Counted from the stretch's first letter, positions 1 through 10,197 are shown. The stretch: DNA of 64,000 nt from Enchytraeus crypticus (GCA_905160935.1 CAJHZI010000263.1:566001-630000), one strand, 5' to 3'. Numbers and translations: made by a program. Notes: generated by a model from the sequence alone, not told the origin.

Positions 1-12
1 TGTTTATACTGT

Positions 13-1126
13 TGTCAAGGTAGGAGTAGAGATAATACTAATTATTACAATATACTCCACAATGACCTTTGTACTTTACTAGCACAGGGCAAGTTTCTTA
101 CCCTGCAGGCCTATTGTTCCGTGCCTGGGTCTGTGGCTGGAGTGAACACGAGTGTTGGGACTTAGAGAGTTGGCCGCAAGCGAGGAGCTTTGATTTTGTT
201 TTGTTGATAAACTTTAGTTTTCAGATTTAAGATAAATCTTATTAGACGTTATATTTTTCGCTAGTGACTATTTTATTACAGTGTACATTTATTTGGACTA
301 GGTATCGATCCACATGAGACAGTGAGGTTATATCGGATTGTATGTTAAGAAAGGCCTAGGAAGTGTTAGACTCATTTAGAGGGGAAAGTCCTATGAATAG
401 GTAACCCCTGAGTGGTGCTTATTGTGGTTTATTAGAAACTGCCAGTGAAGATAACAGGACGTTAAACGGCCATAGGGAACTGAGGGTTCTAGGGTCGTGC
501 GTTGCTGATAGTTACTTCGAGAAGGTCCGAAGTTGAGTTGGGTATTTTGAACTCAAGGAAGTTGTGATAGACTTGTGTCATTACATTAAGAGAGGATCAT
601 AGGGTTTGAGGCTGTAGTCATTAGGTATACCTTTATGGAAGAAGTGGGGACGTTGAATAGGAACTAGTTTGCCTTTATGTTCTGATGAGATAGTATTTGG
701 TGACAAGTGTTGTGATTTCTCTATAACTAAGTACTTCTCAACCTGTTTGTAGTCAGGTATTTAATTAGTAGTATTTTCGGTTCTGGCATTTTAGTCTGTA
801 TATTATTAAGTTATTTTCAACTCTATTATTAATATTTGATTATTAGATTTAATTCCGTTATTTATCATATAAGGACTATTTTCAGTTTCTTGTAATATAT
901 TATTTTGGTATATTGTGTTTGAGTAAAATAAAATATAATTGAAGTGAACTAATTACACTTCATTTATAATACATTACCTATGCGTCTGTTATAATTTAAC
1001 TGTAAGTAGAAATTACAAATGGAAAGTAGTTATCTACTATTATACATCATTAACATTAAGTTTAGAGCTTTAGAATTTATGAACCTGGTCCAGGCTAGGG
1101 TTCACCCTTAGAACCCTTCCCTGACA
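13..1126 (+). repeat. Left (5') LTR
   Basis: This copy of the long terminal repeat runs from TGTCAAGG to CCCTGACA, with the canonical TG...CA ends. It should hold the element's promoter and polyadenylation signals; I could not place the transcription start by eye. Compared with the right LTR I see two substitutions (near 295 and 328) and one single-base gap (near 503). Confidence 0.95.
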
Positions 1127-1132
1127 TAAATC

Positions 1133-1147
1133 TGGTGCCCAGACCCG
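1133..1147 (+). other. Primer-binding site
   Basis: TGGTGCCCAGACCCG starts six bases after the left LTR. It is complementary to a tRNA 3' end finishing in CCA, as expected for the minus-strand primer. The tRNA identity was not determined. From 1148 to 1792 is an untranslated leader in which I recognise nothing. Confidence 0.8.
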
Positions 1148-1792
1148 TTTTGTTTCAGATAGCGTTATCTTGATTAATTAGATAGTAGTATTTTTGATCT
1201 ATTAGAGTGTCCATAATTCATTTAATTTGCGTTATAAGTGTAACGATTGCTGGTTTAAGCTCGAGTATAGCGTAATGGACTTGGTGAGTCACAGGAGTAT
1301 TAGGCCGTGTGACTGGTGAACTGTGAACAACTTAGCTACGCACTCTGCCCGGCAGCTAGACAGTTAACCGCTGTTGTTGCTGGCACGTTGTAAATATTTA
1401 TTTTGGAGGGTGCGAAGAAATATTTCGGGTATTGATTAATGAAATTTAGTGATTGTATTAATATTGTCTTAGTATTTTACGTACTAATAATTCTGAATAT
1501 GTAAGTACACATGGAAACAGAGTTGTGTTGAGTGTACAGGTATATTTATCAAGTGGATATATATTACTATAGCGTTTCTACGATAGTATTTAAGTGGGTT
1601 AAAACCTCCTCTACACACCTGGGTTTAGTGGTTACTACTCCTGCAAGAATTTGAAAGCTCGAGTTCGTCGGGAAATTCCTGATTCCTTCTTTAGCGGATA
1701 TCAACACCAGTTTCTGTTTCCTCGTTTGGTGTAGTCAACGTCTGTTTGGTGAGTTTATCTATCACTTTCTACTGACTTATATTACTTTCAAC

Positions 1793-4700
1793 ATGGCGGA
1801 AAGTAAGAGAACTATAGAGATTGATTGGAAGAAAGTTCAACGCAACTTATGGTCTTCTCGTCATACTGTGTTAAGACATGAGTTAGTAATGTGTCAAGAC
1901 AAATTCAGTGCGGAGCAAATAGATTGCATGTCAGATGAGGAGACAGCTCATCATATTTTGAATCTTCGACGTCTATGCTCCACTGAAAAAGCAGTATTGA
2001 AAATGGTGTCTAATTTTCAATCCACTCCATTCGTACCGGATTCTGACTATGATAAGTACAGATTTAGTAAGAGCAAAAGCACTCCATCCACTCCAGTCGA
2101 TGCAGATGTACAATTCAGGTTTCCTGTAGCTAGTGAGATCATTGTTGTAAAATGCTCTGGATCTGTGTTGTCTGGGGAAGTTCAGACTCGTGATGTTATT
2201 ACCGAGTCAGGCTTATCTCAAGGGACGACAGATTCCACTGGAGCTTCGTTATCCTACTCTCAGACTCCCATGTTCTCAGCTCATCAGCCCATTTTCTCTA
2301 CCAGATCTCAACAACCAGTTGCTACGTCTCACTTACCCGTTTATCAAGTTCCCACTACGATGACTCAGGCATCTCCGTCTAATCCTATGCAAAATCCTCA
2401 GGATCCTTTAACAGTCATGTTTCAGATGATGATGTGGAAGGAAGAACAGAGAGATAAAGAAAGATCAGAGCAGGAAAGAATACGAAAAGAAGAAAGACAA
2501 GCAGAGATAGAAGACCGTAGAAGAAGAGAAGAGTACGAGATGAGACTTTTAAGAGAAGAAAGAGAAGAAAGAGAGAAAATTCGTCGAGAAGACATTGAAA
2601 GACAGGATAAGATTAGAGAAGCAGAAGAAGCTCAAAGGCATAGAGATAAAGTTAATGCTGCTATCTTAGAAGATAAAAAGTTAGAGGCTAAGTTAGAGAA
2701 AGAAAATAGAAAGAAAGAAAATGATATGTTAATAAGTGCTAGACTAAAAAGAGCTACGGATGCCACGAGAGGATCCTTGTATCCAATGCCAAGCGACCCC
2801 ATCGAGGTAGTTCCATATTTTAATCAGATCGAACGCATCTTTGATCAATGTAGTGTAGATAAGGATTTGCGAATCAATCTTCTCTGTCCATATTTAACAG
2901 ATGGTGCGAGAAAAGCAGTGAATAATATTTCTGCAGCAGAAGCGAATGATTATGACGCTTGGAAAACAGTTATACTGCGAAATTATAAGTTGACTGCAAC
3001 CGCTTACAGAGGACAATTTACATCAGCTACTAGAAATGAAGGCGAAAGTTGTACTCAATTTACTACTAGATTACGAGCATTTTTGTCCTACTATCTTGCT
3101 GCTAGAAATGTTAGTAGTTTTGATGATCTAGTTGAGCTAGTTCTGGCAGATAGGCTGCGCGACTCTCTGTACACGTCTTCTAGGTTCATGATTAATGATA
3201 AAGAGCAGGACACTTGGTTAAAACCTGATAATATGGCTCACGATGTAGACTTATTTGAATCGTCTCGTGGATATATCTATAAAGCGAAGAAGGAGATTAA
3301 GGAATTTAAAGACAAAGTGAGATGGGTTACAGAGTCTCAGGATGCTAAAGCTAACAATAATTTCAGCGAGAACAGTGACGATTGGAGACAGCGGATTATG
3401 TGTTTTAACTGCTCTCAGCGTGGACACATTGCGAAAGACTGCAAGAAATTTAATAGTGCGGATACACATTCCTTAAAGCAGGATCATAACAATTCAGAGA
3501 GTAGATCTGATCCTTTCTGCTTCTTTTGTCAGATTAGAGGTCATCATACAAAGGTCTGTAAAAAGAGACCTACATTTTCAAATGAAACGGAAGCATGTTA
3601 CCTCTGTGGTAAAACTAATCATATTGCTAAGAATTGCATGAAGCTGAAAAATGAAAAAGATCAGTTAAAGAAAGTACATAGAGTTACCCTAATGGAACCA
3701 GTTGAAGTAAGCTTAGACAAGTTTATCCTTCCTGGTGGTGATCACCTGTATGAGTCATCGGATGTTATTCTGCAGAAAGGGTTGATTAGTCTAGCAGGTG
3801 TCATATCAGAGTTTCTGTGTGACTCCGGTACACAGATAAGTGTGATTAACAGTAGCATGTTACCTGGAGGTTACCTGAATGATAGATCGACAGGTAAATC
3901 ATTATGTCTCAAGAGTGCTTGGGGGGATATTGCTCAAGCTACAGTTATAACTGTACCAGCGAATTTAATATTAGATAAAACAGAAGCGAAACCTGATGTT
4001 ATGCTTTGTTGCGCTGTGACGGATAGGCTTGTAGAGAACGTTGCATTGTTGACAACAGAAGACATCAAAGTCTTGCAAGAGGCTGCAATTCATAGACTAC
4101 CGAATACCGAATTGATTACCAGTCCTCATACTCATCATACCGATCAACGCATAGAAGAGAAAAGTATTAAGCGATCAGGAAGATCCGTCGGGATTCCTAT
4201 ATTCAAACCTTCTACTCTACCAGATCTTTTGAAGTATGATGGAGAACCAGTAGAAGAGTTTCACAAGTCACAAAGAACAAAGATGGCGGTTTTAGCGAAA
4301 GGTAAAGAAGCGGTCCACGACGATCAGCTCGATGGTGAGCAGAGGGGCGATCAAGCCATGAGCGACGGGAAAGAGAGAGATGAAGCCAGTGATGTAGAAG
4401 AAGATCAGTCCGCTGATTTCGGGGAGCAAGCCGAAGGAACTGTCGCAGTCAGCAGCAATGCAGCAGCTGCAGCGAGTCAGGGTGACCAGCAGTCACCGGC
4501 CCAGCAGCAGCCACAGCAGAAGCAGCAGTTCAGTATTTGGGGCAGGATCAAGACCTTGCTGATCAGAGTATTCATCATCTACATGATCATCAGCTTCCTG
4601 TGTCGTGCTCAGACACTCAATGCACCAGAAGCTGGAGGCCAGAGGTCAACTGGCAGTAGGATTGCCAACTCTCATGCCAGTAATATCTTCTCGAGGGGTA

Positions 4701-5062
4701 CTCGTCTGGACCTGTACATGTACATATCGGAGAAGCTGGAATATGGAGACTGGACTAGTGGAACTGGTGGAGATGGAATATTTCTTAGATCTTCACAGAT
4801 TCCTATATCTGAGGAAGTGCAGAACAACGGAGAGATATACTTGCACGTCGAAGTCGTAAAGTCGGGTCTGTCACCAAATCCTCAAGATAAAGATCGTTAC
4901 AACAAGAGATTTACCATCTACAAGTCTAGAGAGTTGATGAGAATGAAGACGAGTCGTTACTATAAGATGAAGAACCTGCTGACTGGAATGTCTCAAGTGC
5001 AGGCTAATCTACTGAGAGAAATCGGTTCATCATATAGCCGGTGCTCAAAACAGTGCGGATGA
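1793..5062 (+). CDS. Gag-protease-CLPTM1 fusion polyprotein
   Basis: The 1089-aa frame is uninterrupted. Residues ~213-314 are a charged Arg/Glu/Lys coiled coil. Residues ~323-513 form a capsid region resembling the SCAN-like capsids of Gypsy-group (Gmr1-type) elements, including a DYDAWKTVILRNYKL stretch. Three CCHC zinc knuckles follow at 537-550, 576-589 and 602-615 (C-x2-C-x4-H-x4-C), the usual RNA-packaging nucleocapsid. An aspartic-protease active site Asp-Ser-Gly lies at 677-679 in a hydrophobic strand context. From Met 831 the sequence changes to a CLPTM1 N-terminus with a membrane segment at ~921-937, ending in a short unrelated tail after ~1079. The start at 1793 (ACATGGCGG context) is the first ATG of the frame after the leader. 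The Gypsy assignment comes from the Gag alone, since no polymerase is present. The intact frame and near-identical LTRs suggest it can still be translated. Confidence 0.93.
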   Translation: MAESKRTIEIDWKKVQRNLWSSRHTVLRHELVMCQDKFSAEQIDCMSDEETAHHILNLRRLCSTEKAVLKMVSNFQSTPFVPDSDYDKYRFSKSKSTPSTPVDADVQFRFPVASEIIVVKCSGSVLSGEVQTRDVITESGLSQGTTDSTGASLSYSQTPMFSAHQPIFSTRSQQPVATSHLPVYQVPTTMTQASPSNPMQNPQDPLTVMFQMMMWKEEQRDKERSEQERIRKEERQAEIEDRRRREEYEMRLLREEREEREKIRREDIERQDKIREAEEAQRHRDKVNAAILEDKKLEAKLEKENRKKENDMLISARLKRATDATRGSLYPMPSDPIEVVPYFNQIERIFDQCSVDKDLRINLLCPYLTDGARKAVNNISAAEANDYDAWKTVILRNYKLTATAYRGQFTSATRNEGESCTQFTTRLRAFLSYYLAARNVSSFDDLVELVLADRLRDSLYTSSRFMINDKEQDTWLKPDNMAHDVDLFESSRGYIYKAKKEIKEFKDKVRWVTESQDAKANNNFSENSDDWRQRIMCFNCSQRGHIAKDCKKFNSADTHSLKQDHNNSESRSDPFCFFCQIRGHHTKVCKKRPTFSNETEACYLCGKTNHIAKNCMKLKNEKDQLKKVHRVTLMEPVEVSLDKFILPGGDHLYESSDVILQKGLISLAGVISEFLCDSGTQISVINSSMLPGGYLNDRSTGKSLCLKSAWGDIAQATVITVPANLILDKTEAKPDVMLCCAVTDRLVENVALLTTEDIKVLQEAAIHRLPNTELITSPHTHHTDQRIEEKSIKRSGRSVGIPIFKPSTLPDLLKYDGEPVEEFHKSQRTKMAVLAKGKEAVHDDQLDGEQRGDQAMSDGKERDEASDVEEDQSADFGEQAEGTVAVSSNAAAAASQGDQQSPAQQQPQQKQQFSIWGRIKTLLIRVFIIYMIISFLCRAQTLNAPEAGGQRSTGSRIANSHASNIFSRGTRLDLYMYISEKLEYGDWTSGTGGDGIFLRSSQIPISEEVQNNGEIYLHVEVVKSGLSPNPQDKDRYNKRFTIYKSRELMRMKTSRYYKMKNLLTGMSQVQANLLREIGSSYSRCSKQCG
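4283..5025 (+). other. CLPTM1: Captured host CLPTM1 N-terminal coding segment inside the retroelement frame
   Basis: Residues 831 to ~1078 of the fusion match the CLPTM1 family in order: an acidic Gln-rich N-terminus, a membrane segment preceded by FSIWGRIKT and containing RVFIIYMIISF, the luminal sequences YISE and YGDWTSG (984-990), QNNGEIYLHV, KSGLSPNP and finally KNLLTG (1060-1065). The segment opens at an in-frame ATG in a strong host-like context (AAAGATGGCGG) and has no introns over ~740 bp, although animal CLPTM1 genes are multi-exon. This fits capture from spliced mRNA. Base composition shifts to CAG/CTG-rich codons relative to the AT-rich gag. CLPTM1 is an ER multi-pass protein that restrains GABA-A receptor forward traffic in mammals. 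Only the first membrane segment and part of the luminal region are present, so normal function is not expected. The 3' junction is placed by loss of similarity and is uncertain by ~20 bp. Confidence 0.88.
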
Positions 5063-5410
5063 CTGTCTTTCACGGTGTGTAGAGTGAGTCGAGATGGTAG
5101 TGGTAAGGAAGCGTTTAGATTGCGTATAAAAGGTAAATTAAATATTAAAGTTAATTCATACTAGATGTATATGAAGATGCATCAGTATGAGAGTCCGTGG
5201 TACTCTATCGATAGGACTATTAGGGATAGCAAATGCCTATATATATGGTGTATATATTGTTTGTACTCGTTTGATCATACCACGAATGTATTTGCTAGCA
5301 TAGTTTTGTTAAGCATCATTAAATTTCGATGAGAATGATACTGGTTAGATTATTATCTCTATCCTTGAGTATCGCTTCTACATTATCGAGTTCTTTTGTC
5401 TCGAAGATGC

Positions 5411-5425
5411 AGAAGCTGGGGGAGG
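5411..5425 (+). other. Polypurine tract
   Basis: AGAAGCTGGGGGAGG abuts the right LTR and is the expected plus-strand primer. Between the stop codon at 5062 and this tract are ~350 bases with no long frame; no remnant of a polymerase or envelope is visible there. Confidence 0.75.
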
Positions 5426-6540
5426 TGTCAAGGTAGGAGTAGAGATAATACTAATTATTACAATATACTCCACAATGACCTTTGTACTTTACTAGCACAG
5501 GGCAAGTTTCTTACCCTGCAGGCCTATTGTTCCGTGCCTGGGTCTGTGGCTGGAGTGAACACGAGTGTTGGGACTTAGAGAGTTGGCCGCAAGCGAGGAG
5601 CTTTGATTTTGTTTTGTTGATAAACTTTAGTTTTCAGATTTAAGATAAATCTTATTAGACGTTATATTTTTCGCTAGTGACTATTTTATTACAGTGTACA
5701 TTTATTTTGACTAGGTATCGATCCACATGAGACAGTAAGGTTATATCGGATTGTATGTTAAGAAAGGCCTAGGAAGTGTTAGACTCATTTAGAGGGGAAA
5801 GTCCTATGAATAGGTAACCCCTGAGTGGTGCTTATTGTGGTTTATTAGAAACTGCCAGTGAAGATAACAGGACGTTAAACGGCCATAGGGAACTGAGGGT
5901 TCTAGGGTCGTGCGTTTGCTGATAGTTACTTCGAGAAGGTCCGAAGTTGAGTTGGGTATTTTGAACTCAAGGAAGTTGTGATAGACTTGTGTCATTACAT
6001 TAAGAGAGGATCATAGGGTTTGAGGCTGTAGTCATTAGGTATACCTTTATGGAAGAAGTGGGGACGTTGAATAGGAACTAGTTTGCCTTTATGTTCTGAT
6101 GAGATAGTATTTGGTGACAAGTGTTGTGATTTCTCTATAACTAAGTACTTCTCAACCTGTTTGTAGTCAGGTATTTAATTAGTAGTATTTTCGGTTCTGG
6201 CATTTTAGTCTGTATATTATTAAGTTATTTTCAACTCTATTATTAATATTTGATTATTAGATTTAATTCCGTTATTTATCATATAAGGACTATTTTCAGT
6301 TTCTTGTAATATATTATTTTGGTATATTGTGTTTGAGTAAAATAAAATATAATTGAAGTGAACTAATTACACTTCATTTATAATACATTACCTATGCGTC
6401 TGTTATAATTTAACTGTAAGTAGAAATTACAAATGGAAAGTAGTTATCTACTATTATACATCATTAACATTAAGTTTAGAGCTTTAGAATTTATGAACCT
6501 GGTCCAGGCTAGGGTTCACCCTTAGAACCCTTCCCTGACA
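5426..6540 (+). repeat. Right (3') LTR
   Basis: Same sequence as 13-1126 apart from about three differences. It ends in CCCTGACA at 6540 and is followed by ACTGT, the second copy of the target-site duplication. Confidence 0.95.
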
Positions 6541-6704
6541 ACTGTCTTCAGTATTGATCTACTTATGTTGAACATGATATCGTTAACTTATTAAGTTTAG
6601 TTTAATAAAATTACTAGCAGTTAAATTCTATTAACCAACAAGTGTAGTTTAACAAAATAGAAATTAAAATTTATATAAAAAATTAGTAAATAATTAGAAT
6701 TTAG

Positions 6705-6756
6705 TAACAACAATAACAACAACAATTAGAGTGCTGCAGTCATCAATGACAACATA
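6705..6756 (+). repeat. Dispersed repeat F (AAC-tailed, AGTGCT motif), fragment
   Basis: A run of AAC units followed by AATTAGAGTGCT and a TCATCAATGACAACAT core. The same core recurs near 17117, 30391, 61735 and 63830. This is the shortest copy. Confidence 0.6.
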
Positions 6757-6924
6757 CTGTTAACCTTAGCTATAGCAGCTTGTTGTGTTTGACGCCATAA
6801 TATTCTAAGAATTTGGTTTAATAAATTTACTAAAGTTTCTTAAAAATAATATCATTGCACTTGATTTAATCGTAGCCAATGACTTATAATTCAATGACTC
6901 TCGTGGTTTTTCTCTTGTGCTGCT

Positions 6925-7166
6925 GTAAACACGCATTATATAGTGAAATAATTAACTATGTTGATATCTATCACTTTTAACACCACATGTTTTAACCGTT
7001 AGGCAATGTTGACCATTTTACGTGTAACCAGTCCAGTGAATGTCCGAGATTTTACTCTCAGATCAGCACGGCTGGGATTCGAACCTACGAGGGTTCAATT
7101 CACCTTAGGACCTGTCATTTAAAACTTCATGACATTACTCCTACGCTATTGAGACATTAAGACATG
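6925..7166 (-). mobile_element. SINE-B copy (tRNA-derived)
   Basis: Read on the minus strand it contains the B-box-like GGTTCGAATCCC of a Pol III promoter, then the conserved body (CTGATCTGAGAGTAAAATCT, CATTCACTGGACTGG) and a 3' part ending in GCGTGTTTAC. Other copies are at 16022, 24854 and 63240. It marks the outer end of the left arm of the large inverted duplication. Confidence 0.8.
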
Positions 7167-7229
7167 CTATTCTTTTGTAATTAATTAAATTAATTAATTA
7201 TTAATTTTGCAATTAATTAAACTTTGTAG

Positions 7230-8443
7230 AAGTCACGACAGAGCTCTGCCGGAGATACCCGCTCTCTCCTCCGTCATCACCTCGGCCACTGACGACGATG
7301 ATGAGGAAGAAAACGAAGGTCACTATGACTTCATTTCCAAGAAGGGTCGTCGTGGAAACGGTCTCCGTGCCACCCGAGACCCTACTCCGATGGTTTCCGT
7401 GGCAACTAACGGGTCTGTCCTGGCGGTCGTGCCACCAGCCGCAGGGCCGAGACGAATCCGTTGCCATGCCTATGAGAAAGTGGTCGGCGATCCGGATTCC
7501 GATTCTACTTATACCGGAGTAAGAGATGACCTTCCACCCGCTAACCTTCGTGACGAGGTCAGTTCTGCTGATATAGCTCCAGGAAGTGGAGACAGCAGTG
7601 AATTAACGGGCGGGGGTGAGAGGATCTATTCCGTGGTGGGGAGAGGTACAAACAAAGAGCCGGTGGCCGAGAGGATCTACTCCGTGGTAGGGGAGGGTTC
7701 GGGTGCTAGGAGAGTCCAGAATCAGAGCGGGGAGGGTGGATCGGTGATCATGCGACGTTTGGGGAGTAGCGGGAAGAAGTTACTAGTTGAAACAGGTAGA
7801 GACGTCGCGTCCGAACAACACAAGATCTCTTCCCCCGTCCCTCCCGCTGTTGTAGACAAGAAATTTGGTTTTCAGATTGATTCTTCGGACGAGGGAGCAG
7901 TGGGGGGGCAGTCCCCCTCGTCCCTTCAGCCCCCCAGATTTACCCACGAGGCTCTTAGCAGCAGCAGCCCCTCTCTGCCCCCGAGGAACGGTGAGGTGAG
8001 GGTCAGGATCAGCGACGGCAGCGCCGGGTCAGCGAGGCTAAGAGCTGACGGAAGCTCTCCACGCAGCAGTGCTGGGCTGGATGTCTCTGCAGGTGATGTC
8101 CTCCACCCAGCAGTGGCTCAAGGAAGATCAGACGAGAGGATCTGGAGCACAGAGATGTCCGGAATGGCTGGTGGTGGAGCTGCGACTGCCGGGTTTTCCG
8201 CAGGAGCGGGATTTTCTGCAGGTACGGGATTTCCCACAGTTCCGGGATTTCCCGCAGGTCCGGGATTTCCTGTGACAATTGGGTTTTCTGCAGGTAACAG
8301 CGTGGGATTTACCACAAATGGTGCCAGACTGCTGTGGAACGAGGCGGATCAGTTTCCGTTGATTGACGCTGATGACGCAGAGGCTGTGACTGAGAGAAGC
8401 AATATGGACACTGACAGCCTGCCTCTCGCTGCTCCATCGACTG
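7230..8443 (+). CDS. Tyrosine-motif scaffold protein, first visible exon
   Basis: The exon opens after the acceptor TTTGTAG at 7223-7229 in an AT-rich intron. It encodes RSHDRALPEIP, an acidic run, then GHYDFI, AYEKV, TYTGV and two copies of RIYSVVG: five Y-x-x-hydrophobic sites that read as SH2-docking motifs. RALPEIP followed ~25 residues later by a YxxI site resembles the vertebrate adaptor PAG1/Cbp (RELPRIPP then YEVL). The end has tandem GF(S/P)AG units. Candidate donors at 8221, 8257, 8293 and 8443 all leave phase 1, which agrees with the next exon. I extend to 8443 because coding-like composition continues that far, but 8293 (CAG|GTAACA) has the better consensus. Upstream exons, including any membrane anchor, are not in view. 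The PAG1 link is inference. Confidence 0.75.
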
Positions 8444-8638
8444 GTTCGTTGACTTCTCTTCAGCTGATATATATGAGAACATATAAGACACTTATATTCA
8501 AGTATATATGAGATTCCTATATATAAGTATATAGGGACTCTTATATATTAGTATATATAAGACTCATGTATATATATGTATATAGTATATATAAGACTTC
8601 TATATATATATATATATATATATATAGATATATATATA

Positions 8639-8687
<49 letters not shown>

Positions 8688-9305
8688 AACATATAAAACT
8701 CTTATATATAAGTATATATGAGACTCCTATAAGTATTTATAAGACTCCTCTAAATAAGAACATATTAGACTCTTATATGTTCTTACAGCTCTACAGTCAT
8801 TGTAGAGCTTTCTTTCTGGCTGGAGCCAGTGGCGAAGTCGGTAAGATACTCGGCCGCGGATTAGTATGTGCGGGGTTCAAATCCTGGTCTCTCCCGTCAC
8901 TGACATCGCTTTCAAGTGAGGTAACTAATGTTAACCGTAGCTTTTTTAGCTTTTTATAGTTATCATTTGTATGAAACTGTTAATAATTCCAGGAGCTCTA
9001 TTTAATGTAGACTCTCTACGACTCTCTAGTCGTTGAACAGCAGCTATTTGCTCATATTTATTGCAAGATATCGATTGTTACATGCAGATACTAATAGTTT
9101 ATTTAGTTTTTGATGGGTTGATTGATTGATTGGTTATTGATTGATTGAACACACTGTGTTTTAGTTTAAAATATTATTCGTTATATGCTTAGATTGATTT
9201 ATGAAGTTATTAATTGATTTCGTTATTGATGCCATTATTAGTTGATTTCGGTATTGATTCCATTATTGATTGATTGGTTGATTGATTGATTGATTGATTG
9301 ATCAG
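8444..9305 (+). other. Intron with TA microsatellite, SINE-A and GATT repeats
   Basis: 8500-8720 is a long TA/TATATAAG microsatellite. 8819-8957 is a SINE-A copy (plus strand) with GTGGCGAAGTCGG and the B box GGTTCAAATCC. 9110-9303 is mostly ATTG/GATT repeats that run up to the acceptor GATCAG. No exon is visible. Confidence 0.75.
8819..8957 (+). mobile_element. SINE-A copy (tRNA-derived)
   Basis: The head GCTGGAGCCAGTGGCGAAG carries an A-box-like stretch and GGGGTTCAAATCC is a good Pol III B box. The body continues CCCGTCACTGACATCGCTTT and ends in GTTAACCGTAGC. About ten other copies lie in this window, in both orientations. Confidence 0.85.
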
Positions 9306-9493
9306 CACCTGCGCGACGCGTGCCCGACTACACAAGCGTCAGTGCACGCGAGTCGTTAGATAATCTGCGGAGACGTCAGCGCGAGGAGATGAGAGAGAGG
9401 GGGGTGAGGGAGGGACTGGGGGCGGGACCTCTGTCTAGTCTACCCGACATACTGGAGGGCACCTACGACACCATCGACTACGACAAAGTCAGG
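9306..9493 (+). CDS. Tyrosine-motif scaffold protein, internal exon
   Basis: Acceptor GATCAG at 9300-9305, donor AGG|GTAGGA after 9493. The exon begins two bases into a codon, matching phase 1 of the preceding exon, and ends in phase 0, matching the next. It encodes VPDYTSV, a basic Arg/Glu stretch (RRRQREEMRER) and GTYDTIDYDKVR, giving three more Y-x-x-hydrophobic sites, two of them only four residues apart. GC content is far above the surrounding intron. The exon appears deleted from the inverted copy. Confidence 0.85.
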
Positions 9494-10166
9494 GTAGGAA
9501 GTCGTGACTGCTGAATTCTTTCCTTTATTCTTGAATTTGCTGTAATGATTGTTTTACCATTGGTAAATAATACTCGATATTATAATGCTACAAAAATTAA
9601 AAATTGGTACACAAATTTAAATGAATGGAAAAGTCTCAAATAGGGGATTGACGGATGATATGATGTGGGACAGAGGATTTGAGACAGTCTATTCGTATCC
9701 TGGCCGTAGTTAAACTGGGATTCAAAGGAAGATGATGATGATGATGATGTTGAATCGATATTATAATGACTAGTATGATTGGTGTATTTCAGAATTTGAA
9801 AAATAACAAGATATTTGTTGGAGAAAGAGAATTTTCTGTTGAAATTGTGTTGAAAATATGTTGCTGGTCTTGTTGCAGATATGTAGCTCTAATATTCATC
9901 AGTAGCATCTTCCCTTGAATCCCAGTTTAACTAGGGTCGGGATACGAATATACTGTCTCAAATCCTGTAGTATCTATTGTTCTATACTATTTAGTACAAT
10001 AAATAGAATCAATTGTGAATCATGTATTTGATCTCCAACTATTTGATCAGAGTGTACTAACTATTTATAACTTTTTGACATTTATAAATAGACCCATCTG
10101 ATACTGAACTGTTGTCTAATTAAGTGACCAATTGGCTGTTTGTTTGATTGACTGATTAATTGATTG

Positions 10167-10197
<31 letters not shown>

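Larger units (their letters stand above)
13..6540 (+). mobile_element. LTR retrotransposon carrying Gag-protease fused to a captured CLPTM1 fragment
   Basis: Two direct repeats of about 1115 bp, each beginning TGTC and ending GACA, flank a 4.3 kb interior. The 5-bp sequence ACTGT stands just outside both ends (8-12 and 6541-6545), the duplication made by integrase. A primer-binding site follows the left LTR and a purine tract precedes the right LTR. The interior holds one long frame: Gag, protease and a host-derived segment. No reverse transcriptase, RNase H or integrase motif is visible, so the element should depend on proteins from a related autonomous element. The LTRs differ at only about three positions, so insertion is recent. 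It lies on the same strand as the tyrosine-rich gene downstream and may sit in one of its introns, although exons further upstream are outside the window. Confidence 0.95.

Noticed and set aside
8009-8491. Minus-strand frames across the scaffold exon, and their mirror at 23529-24011
   Set aside because: Shadows of the GF(S/P)AG coding repeat.
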